Source of the DNA: Earliella scabrosa
Lineage: Eukaryota > Basidiomycota > Agaricomycetes > Polyporales > Polyporaceae
DNA: 64,000 nucleotides
Direction of reading: 5' to 3'
Assembly: GCA_022605405.1 (NCBI GenBank)
Contig: JABYQQ010000011.1
Location: 1 to 64,000, forward strand
Shown here: one piece after another, positions 1 through 11,241 of the stretch
How positions within the stretch are numbered: position 1 is the first letter of the stretch
How the letters are laid out: the number at the start of each line of letters is the position of its first letter
Notes under the pieces: generated by a model
Told to the model about the DNA's origin: nothing
The model's database searches: none
Seen by the model: the letters and a program-made list of their open reading frames with translations, nothing else
Translations under genes and position numbers: made by a program

Positions 1-1560
1 CACCGATGGGACTATGTGCAAGTGTTCATACGGTGCAAACGGACGACTGACCGAGATTGGTACCACCACGGCAGATGCAGTCTCCATGAGTGGACTCGAC
101 CGACGGCACGGGACTCGCAAGAGAAAAGAGTGAGATTGCTGGCGTGGGGCGCTCGACTAGTACATGAGGCTCTAGCTAGCCTGCGGCACGAATCGTGACC
201 TGCATGCTCCACGCGAGAGCAGTCTGCCGTCGGACGAAGTTGAGGGGCGAAACCTACCGGACGGCTGCATGCGGCACGTGGCAGCAAGTGACAAGAGTCG
301 ACGAGGGACGATGCTTGGGCCCGAACAGGAAGATGAGTGAGATGCAACAAGGAGAACGTACAAGGGACAAGTTGTCGGAGTTCCTCCCCTGCCTTCGTCG
401 CTGCAGCGTACTTGATCTTGACCGTTGGCCCATAGCGATGCGATGAGGCTTGCGACCAAAGACATGGCCATAGATGACATCCATTTAGCTTGGTGACAGG
501 AGTGGGCCGTGCACTGGACCAAAGCCATTCGCAGGACCCAGGAGGAGAAGGACCGGTTCGGGTCGTGACAGTGGAGGGCGGAATGGGAAGGATGGGGACG
601 TGCGGTCTGGTAGTGATGACAATGTGTTGGAGGTGGAGAGGAGGATGCGAGCCAAGGAGGTAGATAGAACCAAGGCGACAAGATGTGATGGAGATGAGAC
701 GGAGTTGAGGGAAGGTAACTTGCTGCGTAAGCCTGTGCGACGATCTGGCGAGGATTGAATGCGTCTGGGCAGTGTCGGGTGCGACGTTATAGTGGGAACC
801 CGGAGCGGGAGAAGACGATAGGTAAGTGATGACGGAGAGGACAATGAGTGCGGGTCTGAGCGGTCGGGGGCGAAAGGTCGAGGCGAGGTCGACTTGAACG
901 ACGGTCAAGGGAGATGGGGAAGAGAGCGCTGCGGGAGGCTGCGATGAGCATCATGATGAGCAGACGTGATCGCAAGCTCGACCTGACCTCATCATGGTTC
1001 CGGCATCACTAGTTGAGGGTCGGTCGAGGTTGGCACTTTGGAGGGAGCGGGAAGGAGAGAGGCGAGGGTGAGTAAGTAGCAACGAGTAAGTAGCAGCGAG
1101 CAGGTAAGTACTTAGCGAGACTCAGACATGGGCGGCGAAGGTGACGTCGGTCGACCGGAGCGGCCACCCGAGGCAGCGTCGGGACCGAGCGTCGGCCCAC
1201 GGCGTTTCCGGCGTCTATGCGGTGATTGATCCGACGGCGGCTCAGTGTCCACTCAATTGTCCACGTTCTAACCCGCCCTATTGTACTTACTTATCGGTCG
1301 ATTGCCGCTACTTATCCGGGATATGCCGACACTCTTTCTCTCTGACGACGACGACGATGACAGGGCTGGAGGACAGCTTGGGCGGCGACGGTCGAACGCG
1401 CGTTGAACGACGACGGGCATCGGAGACGAGATTGGGGGCGGGAGGCGCAGCGGGATGTATTGATGGGGGATCTGGATATGGGACGCGTTGTGGGATTGTC
1501 TCGCTGGTGAGAACGCGTCTCCAACGCGTCGCCAACGACATACAACAATCGCCCTCGAGA
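1..1560. other. No supported gene
   Basis: Open frames exist on both strands, including a 298-codon frame on the minus strand (12-908), but none shows a recognisable domain or a coherent intron-exon pattern. They are what GC-rich DNA gives by chance. A tandem motif of the form GAGTAAGTAGCARC occurs at about 1070-1118. I see no RNA gene here. Confidence 0.5.
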
Positions 1561-1844
1561 GCTCTATTCTGCGGTGAGTGCCCGCTGGTCTCTCTCCCAC
1601 CGACCCTCTCTCTTCTTGTTCTCTCTTTTTGTCTCGCCTTCTATAACTCTCCCCGCCTTGTCCTCGCCCTCCGTCGTCCTCGACTTTGACTCCCCGTCGA
1701 CGCGTACTGTGTACGCTCACCCCCTCGGAGCGCCCACTGGGCTTTTTGTTTCGTTCTTCTCGCCGTCCAGACTCGTTTGAACCCCGTAATCCGCCGTCCT
1801 TCCTCCCCGCCTCGCTCTAACGCCCCCAGACGACGGTCATAAAG
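1561..1844 (+). promoter_or_regulatory. Pyrimidine-rich leader of the gene at 1845
   Basis: The stretch before the start codon is strongly C/T-biased (clearest at about 1588-1650 and 1760-1815), as is usual for promoters and 5' leaders of basidiomycete genes. I see no clear TATA box. The assignment is an inference from composition and position. Confidence 0.4.
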
Positions 1845-2999
1845 ATGAACGCGTGCGCGCCGCCTCCGACCTTCAACACGCTCGACTCCCGCCAGCGGAC
1901 GAGGCTCATCCGCTCCACCCGCAAGCTCGGCGCCGTCCTCGGCACCACTCCCCAGCTCGTCGAGTGCGACAGCCCGCTCTCGCCGCCCACGACGTCCGCG
2001 CCCCAGCCCCCGCCGTGCCGTCCCAAGCACGACCGCAAGCGTCGCCAGGGCTCCATCTTCGACTTCGCCCCGTCCGCCCCGCCCTTCACCTACGACTACG
2101 CCTCGTCCTCCGCCAGCTCCTCCGCTTCCTCCCTCGCCCTCTCCCGCTCCAGTCTCGACAGCGACGAGTCCGCCATGTCCACCCACTCCCTCCCCTCCCT
2201 CCCCACCCCCAAGTCCTTCGCCCGCCACGTCCGCGAAAAGTCCAGGAGCAAGGGCAAGCGCGCTCCCCTCCCTACACCCCTCGTCCTCCGCTTGAACGCC
2301 GTCCCGCTCCCTCCCTCGGACCCTCGCGTCCAGCCCATGACCCCCGATACCGCCGCGACGCTCAAGACCGCCACCTTGGCTCCCCCTTCCGCCTCGGCAT
2401 TGCCCTTGACGCCTACCACCCCCCACACGCCCTCGACGCCCACTGCGACTGAGACTCGGCGCAAGCGACTGGCAAAGCTCAAGCGGACCCTGGGCGAGAA
2501 CGTTCCCGCAGAGCTCATCGCACCCCTCCGCGCCATCCGCACCCAGCGCTCCTCGCCCGTCGACCCGCCCCCTGCTCCCGTCCTCCTCTCTCCTCCCTCC
2601 GCCCCGTTCAGGCAGCCAAAGTCGCGTGCGCAGCCATACGCGACCCTCCGCACCCCCACACAGCCGCACAGACCCCTCGTCTCTGCCTTCACCGCTCCCA
2701 AGAGCGCAACGAGCCCGCGCAAGCGGAGTGTCTCCGTGGACTTCAAACATGGCGTCGTGTCCCCCGCGCTCTTTTCCGCGCCCGCGACCCCTCCGAAGCC
2801 ACCGCCCAAGACCCCGCGCGACCGCTCACACTCCCGTTCCCCCTCACACGTGCCTGCGCGCCGAGCTGAGACGGACGATAGCGGGCCCGAGAGGCATGCG
2901 CACGGGTGGGTCACCGGTGCGGAGACGTGGACTGGCGAATGGAACAGGCGCGACATCCGCGAGGTACAGCACCAGCTCCGAAACCTCAAGCTCCGGTGA
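1845..2999 (+). CDS. Disordered Ser/Pro-rich hypothetical protein, 384 aa
   Basis: This is a single-exon gene of 384 codons, and I do not recognise a family for it. The N-terminal 60 residues (TLDSRQRTRLIRSTRKLGAV) are the most ordered-looking part. The rest is low complexity: Ser runs near residues 87-100, many SP and TP pairs, and basic patches such as ETRRKRLAKLKRTLGENVP in the middle and PRKRSVSVDF further on. The last 30 residues (WTGEWNRRDIREVQHQLRNL) look helical and could be a short binding motif. SP/TP pairs beside basic clusters suggest a phosphorylated, possibly nuclear regulator, but that is inference. The start was chosen because it directly follows the pyrimidine-rich leader and codon use is strongly C-ending from there on. 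Long frames on the opposite strand are shadows of this gene. Confidence 0.75.
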   Translation: MNACAPPPTFNTLDSRQRTRLIRSTRKLGAVLGTTPQLVECDSPLSPPTTSAPQPPPCRPKHDRKRRQGSIFDFAPSAPPFTYDYASSSASSSASSLALSRSSLDSDESAMSTHSLPSLPTPKSFARHVREKSRSKGKRAPLPTPLVLRLNAVPLPPSDPRVQPMTPDTAATLKTATLAPPSASALPLTPTTPHTPSTPTATETRRKRLAKLKRTLGENVPAELIAPLRAIRTQRSSPVDPPPAPVLLSPPSAPFRQPKSRAQPYATLRTPTQPHRPLVSAFTAPKSATSPRKRSVSVDFKHGVVSPALFSAPATPPKPPPKTPRDRSHSRSPSHVPARRAETDDSGPERHAHGWVTGAETWTGEWNRRDIREVQHQLRNLKLR

Positions 3000-3509
3000 C
3001 CGCCGCACCCCGCGTGTCTCTCTCTCATGATGCCCGCAAGTCGTTCTCCTTGCGTGGACACTCGCTGGCGATGTACATACGGTGTCTATCAGGCATGGAC
3101 TCTCCCCTATTTTTATTTGCTCTGCTGGCTAGTGTTGTTGGTACGATAAGGTCCGCGCACTGTATTCCTACTCTCTTACTCTCTAATCGGTCGGTTCGGT
3201 GCTCTGGGTTGGACATCTGGTAGCTCATCTCCCTCCGCTCCTATTTGTTCCTTGTATTGTAGGCGATACCCCTATAATGTCATATTGACCTCGCTGTAGC
3301 CCATCCTATATCAGCAAGACTAGTGTCTGTCGTCTAAGTTAATCTGAAAGTCTGCACGCATACCCCGCACAAGCACGCAATCACCTGAGACTAGTCGTGC
3401 ATTATGAACGATCCAGCTCGTGGCAGTCACTAACTGAGGTTCTCGCGATCGCCTTACTACGCCTTCAGCGGCGAAACCTTCGAGTTCCCCGGGCCCCGGG
3501 CCCCGGGAA
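3000..3509. other. Intergenic, 3' region of the first gene
   Basis: Nothing coding is visible. The sequence turns more AT-rich just after the stop at 2999 and probably carries the 3' untranslated region. The right part contains the GC palindrome described separately. Confidence 0.4.
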
Positions 3510-3513
3510 CTCG
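3481..3513. repeat. GC-only palindromic tract
   Basis: The core is a run of CCCCGGG units (about 3487-3507) flanked by CGAGTTC on the left and GAACTCG on the right, so the whole segment can fold back on itself. A shorter relative, GCCCGGGCCCCCGGGCC, lies at about 3830-3846 at the other side of the last P450 coding segment. Function unknown. Confidence 0.6.
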
Positions 3514-5955
3514 TGCTCTCCTTGCCGACCGACAGATACTGCACGGGAGAAAACTTGTTCCATACTATGGGCTTGCCCGTGGGTTCAACTTGAAGTGCTG
3601 CAGGAGCACGAGCAGAACTGTTTCTGTCCGGTGTCAAAGCCACGGTGAGCGCCAGCGACGACGAGCAAGAACATGAGAGGGACTGACGGAGCTCGACCTG
3701 CGCGAGCTTGAAACCGCTGCCCGCAACGCGCATCGCGTCAGTGTCCCTGTGCTTGAACGGTAGAATGAACAGAGGGTCCTCACATGCACTGTGCCCGACC
3801 GCGACCGATGAATGTCATACTAGGGGCGAAGCCCGGGCCCCCGGGCCAGTACGTAGCGGACGCACTCAATGAGAGAGGACACGCACATGTGCGAGCATAT
3901 CCCTGTAATCCGAGCCTCCAAGTCTTCGAGAGGGAGTGGTTCGAGCCAGCGTATCGAGCATGATTGGTCTGCCGCGTCTGCGCTCCAGAGCTTCGGAACG
4001 TAGTTGGACGCGATGGGGTTCAGGACGATCCGCGTACCCTTCGGGATGGATTGCGAGGACACAAGCGAGCCATCGCGCATCTGCAGGGGCTTGGCAGATA
4101 GGAGAAGAATGGTGTCCTGAATCGCGCTGGAAAGACGAGCGGGCAGGAGGATGAATTCAAGTTGCCGGAAAACGCCCGGTCCAGACTCACTCTCGAAAGA
4201 CGAAGGTCTCCAGGGTAGCTGTCAGACGTTGTTCAGTCTACAGACGTAGCATGATTGAATCCATACACTCACACTCGCAGGGTTTCGCGGCATAAGTAGT
4301 GCGTCCAGGAACGGCAGTTCCATCTTGTCAAGGTCCTCGGAGCATCCCGCCAATAGCCTCGGCTTCGACGGCGCGCACAATGAGTCGTCGCGAAGTCGAG
4401 TCCGTACGTCCGGGTTCGGGGCTAAGAGCTGTAGAATGCGGGCGAGCGAGTTCGCGATGGTGTCCATGCCCGCGGTGACCATCATCCTGCTCGTGTTTCA
4501 CGATGTGTAAGGCTCAGTTGCTCGAGGACCGATCAATGTTTCACGCACGAGACTTGTCCGATCAGCTCGTCGTCTGGGAGTCTGTCAATTTGGGACACCT
4601 GCATATTCTCCCTCACTATCGAGACGCATGGGTTAGCATGATTCTGACGCACCAGAGCGATCTGACTGGACGAGACTCGGGGGACGGCACTCACGCAAGA
4701 TGCTCCTGACATCTCGACCCTCGCCGACATCGTGCATCGTCACAACGTTGTAGTGCCTTCTTCTGGATGTAGATGAGGAGGGAGCGCGCGGGCACAATGT
4801 TGGATCCTTCGACGCCCTTGCTGGGAATCATCTCGAGGACACGTCGACGGAAAGATGGCGTCCCGATGTTCGCCAGGAGCGAGAGTAGCAGGCATGAAAT
4901 CGCATACTTCGTACGGACTACAGAATGTTGCGTAGGATCGTAACAGTTAGGAGGAGGAAAGCATGCTAGGAGCGAAGCTCGGCGAGCATATGCACGCGAA
5001 ATCTTTGATAGCCTTTGCGAAGTGGTCTGGACGGTATTCGACGGGTGGATCGAATGGGTAGCCGATACCCGCTTGCCCCAGTACTTCCAGCGTAGTGCGA
5101 CTCGTCAAAGACAGCATGCCGAGCTCGCTTTCATCGTCGGTGCTACCGGTGACGCGTTGCACGATCGCATGGCGTGTCTACGGCAGGATATCAACGATCA
5201 ACAGAGCAGACGTATGGTGCGTTATCTTAGAAGACGTACCCTGTGGACGACCTCGTATAAGGCCTGCATGATTTCGCGAAAATGCTTGGAAGAGAAGACC
5301 GGGTTGAGCGTTTGTGCTGCCAGTGCTCTCCTACAATACGAAACGCTCTCGAGAAAGCTCCACGACTTGGTCTCTTAGAGGCATACCTAATGCTCCGAGA
5401 AGCCCAAGTCCTAATAGCACTCTAAACGTCTTACATCTGCATGAGATTGTCAACGCTCGCGCCGCTTTAACATCACAGTATACGCACATCACAGGCTCCT
5501 CGAAGATGTGCTGTTCCTTCATGAGAATGGTGTGCCGCGCCTTCAATAGATCGTACACACAGTGTATCCACTTCCTCTGGCCAAAGGGCATGACTCAGAT
5601 TCTGAGCGCGTGATGTGGAATAAAGTGCGAAAGCCACGTACCCCGCAATGCCCCTTAGGAGCAAAATGCGACCAAACTGCTGCGAGATTTGCTCGCGAAA
5701 CTCCCAACAGTGGCTCAGGCTGTCGAATTATTGCGGAACATGACCTGCAACTTGTGGAAATGTTAGCCTGCCACAACTTAAAGCAACTCTTGCGCTGCGA
5801 TGAATCGCGGTACTCACCGGGGAGGGACGAAGGAGAGGGAGGACCTCGACCCTTATCCAGAACGGATTCGACTCGAAGGTGCGAAGGAAGACCCAGGACA
5901 AGTAGAGAATCACCGCGCCAACGAGCACTGCCCATGTACTGCCGATGACGGCCAT
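3510..5955 (-). pseudogene. Cytochrome P450 pseudogene
   Basis: A multi-exon P450 reads on the minus strand from a membrane-anchor start at 5955 (MAVIGSTWAVLVGAVILYL). Recognisable parts in order are a proline-rich hinge (GPPSPSSLPG, near 5835), a segment ending ISQQFGRILLLRG, a YDLLKARHTILMKEQHIFEE segment, SLTSRTTLEVLGQAGIGY, the DRLPDDELIGQVS stretch, the I-helix AGMDTIANSLARILQLL (about 4400-4480), the K-helix region, and a C-terminal GFKLAQVELR (about 3700). Several lesions are visible. There is an in-frame TAA at 5728-5730 within HVPQ*FDS. The hinge is in a different frame from the anchor. About four extra bases near 4289-4300 throw the expected DALCRETLR (the ExxR helix) out of frame. 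The heme-binding FxxGxRxCxG is replaced by sequence without the cysteine. Intact members are microsomal monooxygenases of about 500-550 aa. This copy should be inactive. The subfamily cannot be named. Confidence 0.85.
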
Positions 5956-7232
5956 GGAGATGCCTGGATAGTCTGGATAACGACAACGGGGGCTTCAATG
6001 GACTGTTACATGCAATATATGAGGGCGTGAGGTAGAGAGACACAACCTTACCCATTTTTCAAGCTTCGCTTTCGGGAACCAGTCTGGAATCCCACCTGTA
6101 TGTCCGACGAAGCCGGCGTTGTCAGAACGAGAGCATCAGTTTGCAAAACCGTCTGGCAGGTGAGTTAGTGTCTCCACTGCATATGAAATGCACGTAGAAC
6201 GTTTGCGGGCTGACTCGCAGTGCCATAACCTTCGACTGGACCAGAAAGTCAACCAACCAGCCGCGGACGTGGAATCATCTGAGCAACATGAGCCGCCGTA
6301 AGCTATAGTACATGCGTTCGTACAGGCCGTACCTGTTCAACGAGAGAGGTGGCATGCCGATCAGCACGAGAGGGAATTGCACCTGGGGTGGGAGCAGTGT
6401 CAGCACGCGGGAAACACGGACACAATCTGGCACGGTACGACATTGCGGAGGTTTCTTGCGTGATAGAAAGACACATGCGCAACGGGGGACAATATGCATC
6501 ATGACATTCGTGCATTATGCTGAGGAGCACATCGCGGGTATTCGACAACACATAACAGCGGTCTCAAGTATGATGACACATGCTCGACTTGGCTGGGGCA
6601 GAGCTGGAAGCAGAGGTAGTCGAACTCTAGAACTTGGGCCCGCTGAGCTCGAGCATGAGCGACGAGATACGAGGGTGGGCCGACGACGGGTGTGTGGTCG
6701 CCAAGGGGTCGCCTGGATGGTGTCTCCAACTTCAAGCGCAGAGAAGCCAGTGGCCGCTCGGACTGGATATCGATGGTGGACGCAGTGGGTGAGAGCCTCA
6801 GAGAGGACTCAGAGTCACAGTGCCAGCCGCAGACCCCCCGGCAGTCCCGGTCCGGGATCGGCAACGTGGGCGTCTGTAATGACTTACTTGGTGTTCAACG
6901 TTCGACTTCAAGGTAGATGACCAGTGATCGCACGCCGCTTTTACATGTACTTACACTAGCAAGACCGCGTCTAGGCTGGCTCTCTCCTTCGCAAATAGGT
7001 CCGATCTCTAGAAACGACGGGACTAGACGGTGAGAGGGGAGGGAGAGCTCAGAGCTAGTAGGTCGCGTGCGCTACATGTCAAGCGGACCTCGAACCTGCC
7101 TCGACTCGCCGCCCTCGTCGCTCGCAGCGTTGAACTACCGCCAACTTCCCGTGGCACGAACACCCGCGATGCACCAGCCTGCACGGCGCCCCCGTCCGTA
7201 TCGCTCATAACACTCCTAAGCACTGCACCAGG
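5956..7232. other. Intergenic between P450 pseudogene and F-box-like gene
   Basis: Minus-strand fragments such as PPQVQFPLVLIGMPPLSLNR (within 6275-6502) and a 121-codon frame at 6499-6864 look faintly protein-like, but I cannot join them into a gene. The last 200 bp precede the plus-strand gene and presumably hold its promoter. Confidence 0.35.
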
Positions 7233-8952
7233 ATGGACGACAGTCGCCTACCGATCGACGTCTGTGAACAGGTCATCGATGCCTGCTACTACCAATCCCC
7301 CGTCAAGTTCGTCTACCCCACCTGGCGCGCAACCGCCCTCGTCTGCTCCGCCTGGCTCCCCCGCAGCCGATTCAACCTCCTTTTCGAAGTCGACTTCAGC
7401 CGGGACACTCACGTTGACCTCCTTCTCAGAACCCTTCGCGACAAATCCCACCTCGCTACCCTTGTCTTTCGAGTGACTGTCGACAATTGGCACCCGGTCC
7501 ACCCATATGTCCCTTTCTCCATGATGCCTCTCCCGCTCCTCTTGAACAACTGTCGCGCGTTGGATCTTCTCGGTGTTCGGTGGAATATCTACCCGCCCAA
7601 ATTCGCCGATACCAGCTTACGATCCTGGTCCGGCTTAGAGGAGCTCACCATCAGATTCACCCCCGCCGTTCTCCCCGCCATCCTCAGGTTTATTTGGTCC
7701 CTGCCTCGCTTACGCGCTCTCTACATCCACTACCATCAAGCCACCCCGCGTGATAAGCACTTGCCCGCAGTCCGTCCGACCACAAGGATTCCTGCCACCG
7801 GCACCCCCACCTTGCAGTCTCTCGGACTCAGAGTACGTCCGACTCGCCGAATCTCCGCTGTATGCCTGTTGACTTCTCTGTCTTCTATACGTTTGTCGTA
7901 GACTGCTCAATGTGCTCAGATCATAGGCTGGCCGCCGCTCACATTCGGTGATGCCGTCCAAACACTCGATGTCAACATTTCGTTAGGTATCTCTGGTACG
8001 CTCTCTGGTCCTGCGCCCGCGACCCTGTCTGACTCCGATATAGACAACACTCTTGCATGCATCCAGGCGTTAAGCAACTCCAAACGTTGAAGATCTTTTG
8101 TGCTCTAGACGATCCATCGCACACGCCAAACGCTGTCGCCACATCGCGAGCGCGCGTTCAAACACTACTCGCCGTTTTGAGCAACGTCAGATCAGGCCCT
8201 GCGATGCGCTCACTTACCACCAACGTATACTTCAAACACATTCCAAGCGACTGGAGCTACTTCGTCGACCGCGCCGGACTACTAGACGTTTTACTCGGGA
8301 CGCACATGATCGAGGATCTATCTCGGTTCTCAGGGCTGTCGCAGCTTCGTTTCGAGCTCACAGAAAACGATCCGTTGTACGATAATGAATGGTGGACGGC
8401 GGCGATGACGACTCGGGCCCGAGATCGCCTGTCTGCGACCGTCTTCGTAACAGTGAGCTGCAACTCCGGCAGTGAGCCCATGCATACTATTTCCGATGTT
8501 CCGTAGGCTTACCACTCTACACGCCCCTAGCACGCTTCAAGCACATCTGGCATACGCCCGAGGAGATCGACGCGGCGAAGCAAGTGGAGACGGCGCAGCG
8601 CCCGAGTCTCGCAGCGACCCAACCTGGGCCTGCAACCCTACAGCCGGAAGGTGTGTATACACGCGATAAGCACCGCTCAGATCCTTCAGCCGGCAATATT
8701 GCCGCCGCCCCAACAACAGGCGGAAACGGAGTCGGAGCGCCGTTCTTGGGATCCGTTCTCCAGCTTCCAAGCTCTAGTCCGGACCCTCTTCTGAAGCTAC
8801 CATCCATCTCATGTGGCCCTTGTTCTTGCAAGACCAAGTACCTGCTGTTCCAGAAGGCCCGGTCGTCGTGGGCGTCATGTATTCACGAATTCCTACTTTC
8901 TCATTGTCGAACTACCGACAGTCAGCGCTGCTACCCGATATATCCTATCTAA
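7233..8952 (+). CDS. F-box-like basidiomycete protein, about 514 aa
   Basis: The N-terminus, DDSRLPIDVCEQVIDACY followed by WRATALVCSAWLPRSR, is the form the F-box-like domain takes in many basidiomycete proteins. The rest contains leucine-rich stretches (LPRLRALYIHY, LQTLKIFCAL) typical of their substrate-side repeats. Such proteins usually act as SKP1-cullin adaptors. A consistent splice model exists: exons 7233-7832, 7902-7995, 8067-8471 and 8507-8952, all with GT-AG borders and a total length divisible by three. Phases fit across all junctions. The last 60 residues look less natural, and another frame (VPAVPEGPVVVGVMYSR, near 8835) looks better, so a further intron near 8780-8830 is possible and the C-terminus is uncertain. 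No partner gene lies nearby. The substrate is unknown. Confidence 0.65.
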
Positions 8953-11241
8953 GTCTTCAATGGCACCTATCTCTGTCTGTTCACGCTAATCTCGCTCACA
9001 CACTAGAACGCATCAGCGTCTGTTCCAGGCGATTTCTCCTGCCTCTTACAGACCACTGTCATGAATTGGCATCGCGAGGTTGCCTCCGTGCTGGAGCAAC
9101 ATTCGCTTCCTCCCTTTCCATGCGCCGTCGTCAGTCACGGTTCTCGACGGTCAGGCACTCCTTGGTACTCATCCGCTATCCAGGTTCACAGACGTGTTTA
9201 GATGTACTCCTCGTGTGTGCGTAAACAATACTGTTCACCCTGTCTTGATGCTGATGATGCAGCGCCAGCATGTCGTGACGTGCAAACCCGATTACCACAG
9301 TCTACTAGTGTCTGCCTAGTACGGTCCCCGTAAAGGATCATCTTCTGTATACAGCGAACCGAACATAGCAGAGTCGGACGACGAAGACCGTCATCGAGTC
9401 GGCGTGACGCCTCGCCGGTGTCGCCACTCCTCGCGCGTCGGCGGCATTCGCCACAAGACGATCACCCGGTGGCGTTCGGCGCAGTGGCATACATACTAGT
9501 TGAGTCATTTGCTCGTTATTGTCACCCACAATCGCAAACACGTATATCGATAAGATGATACATCATCGTCCGACTGATAGATAGTATGGTTATTCTACTA
9601 GCGCTAAGCCCGTCGTACTGACGTCTTCCCACTTTGTGTACCAAACAGCTCCCAACGGAACCACAGGCATACCGTCGCGTGCACAGGAAGTCGCGGGATA
9701 TGACTACTATCCGCCTGCTCATACAGGTGCCGTACCTTCCTCCGGGCCCGTCTAGTAGTCTACCCGTACTCATGAGCACGAAAAACGAGGCTGGGCGATA
9801 ATAGCACGTCAGGAGGTCGTCCGTCATACGCCCACTCGGCCCTTATGCTGCCTCCATGTAAGTAGCATGTTGTCGAGATACCAAAGTGCCTCAATCGGGT
9901 GAGCGTAGCAGTCATTGCGCCCTCGCTGTGCGAGGCTTCATCGATGCATCATCGGGTTGTGCAAATTCTCGGATCACACGAACTCTCATGCAAGTTAGCG
10001 TGGACAATCCCTCAGATATGCACACTCGCACCTCTAGGCTTTCGTCATCATCGCAAAGGGGAGAAGCGTACGCGCACAGCGAAACGCTGTGACCCCGCTT
10101 CGGATAGGAGTGCTCTGGTGACATAATCTACGACGCCATCGGAGCCGCAGTGCGGGAATACACAAGGTGTGTATCGTCGTCAACTCTCAAATCCGACGTC
10201 TGACTTGATTTTCCCTTCCACATCAGGCCGCCCCAGGGGCAAGGATGTCAGTCAGGGCCGTGGTCCGCGAGAACGAGGTCAGCTCAAGTTGTTTCTTCAC
10301 AGCCGTTTCGTTCGTAGTGAGAATGATGCTTTGACCAGTCCAAATGTGGACGTGCCCAGCACTGGCCCAGCGCAAACCGCGCCGAGTCAATTCCCCTGTC
10401 GCTCTCGAGGCCACTCAGCGCCGTTCCTGAATATTACTGCCAAGTAGTCTCACCTGTCACGGCGCCGCGCCGGTGTCTTGACGTTTCTCTGCCTAGTATT
10501 CTCGATCGCGATTCGTACTCTTGTTGCATCCATAAAATCTCGCCAAGATGTACACAGAATCCAGATCACTTGTGGGTTCCTGTGTGACCTCGTGTGCTTG
10601 CTACTGAGTAGGCCGAGTCTCGGTACCGTCCGGCCAGCCAAGAACGATGGATTAACCACTCACCCAGCTACTTAGTAACTAGGTCAGCTACTACTAGGCC
10701 TACACGTCGAGGGTTCTCCCAACTGTGATCAGCATCGGCAAGCCCAGAATTGCGATCGTGATGTACCGACTCATGACAGAATGTCGAGGTGCTTCATGTC
10801 CAACACTACTAGTTATGTTCGCGTTAGAGCGTGCTCAGATTCAGTCAGACGACCCCTTCGCCGTACCCTTCTAGCTAACAAACCAATGTCACGCGTGCAC
10901 GCCTCTGAACATCGATTAAGAGAAATTCACGAAGCAGCTGAACAGTACATATGGACCCCGGTCGTGGACGAGACGGCCAAGTTCGCCAAGCATGCATCTT
11001 GAAGCTCGAATCGGAAGGAAGTGTTGTGGACCGCCGTAGCTGGACTCAACCTCAACGATGAGTGCTGTTGATGGTCGTCGTGGCAGCCAGAGTCGTCGCG
11101 ATTCAGACCAGGAACGTCACATGAGTCGAAGAAACGTATTTCGTATCAGTACATCGTTACAGGACGTATATGTCGTGCTCCATGAGGATCTGCATCGTAA
11201 CTATAACGGAAGTACATATACAACCACACCGCCCAAACAGT
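8953..11241. other. Long intergenic stretch, no supported gene
   Basis: This 2.3-kb stretch has no frame with a recognisable domain. Minus-strand snippets (MSRYITIAILGLPMLITV near 10773 and IWTGQSIILTTNETAV near 10320) look protein-like but cannot be linked by splicing. They may be remains of a decayed gene. The right end (from about 11030) should hold the 3' untranslated region of the OPT gene. Confidence 0.35.

Noticed and set aside
12..908. 298-codon open frame on the minus strand
   Set aside because: No domain, odd composition (His, Ser, Arg, Pro rich), and it lies in GC-rich DNA where long chance frames are frequent.
1641..3061. Two long minus-strand frames opposite the first gene
   Set aside because: They are Gly/Arg-rich mirror images of the Pro/Ser-rich gene on the plus strand.
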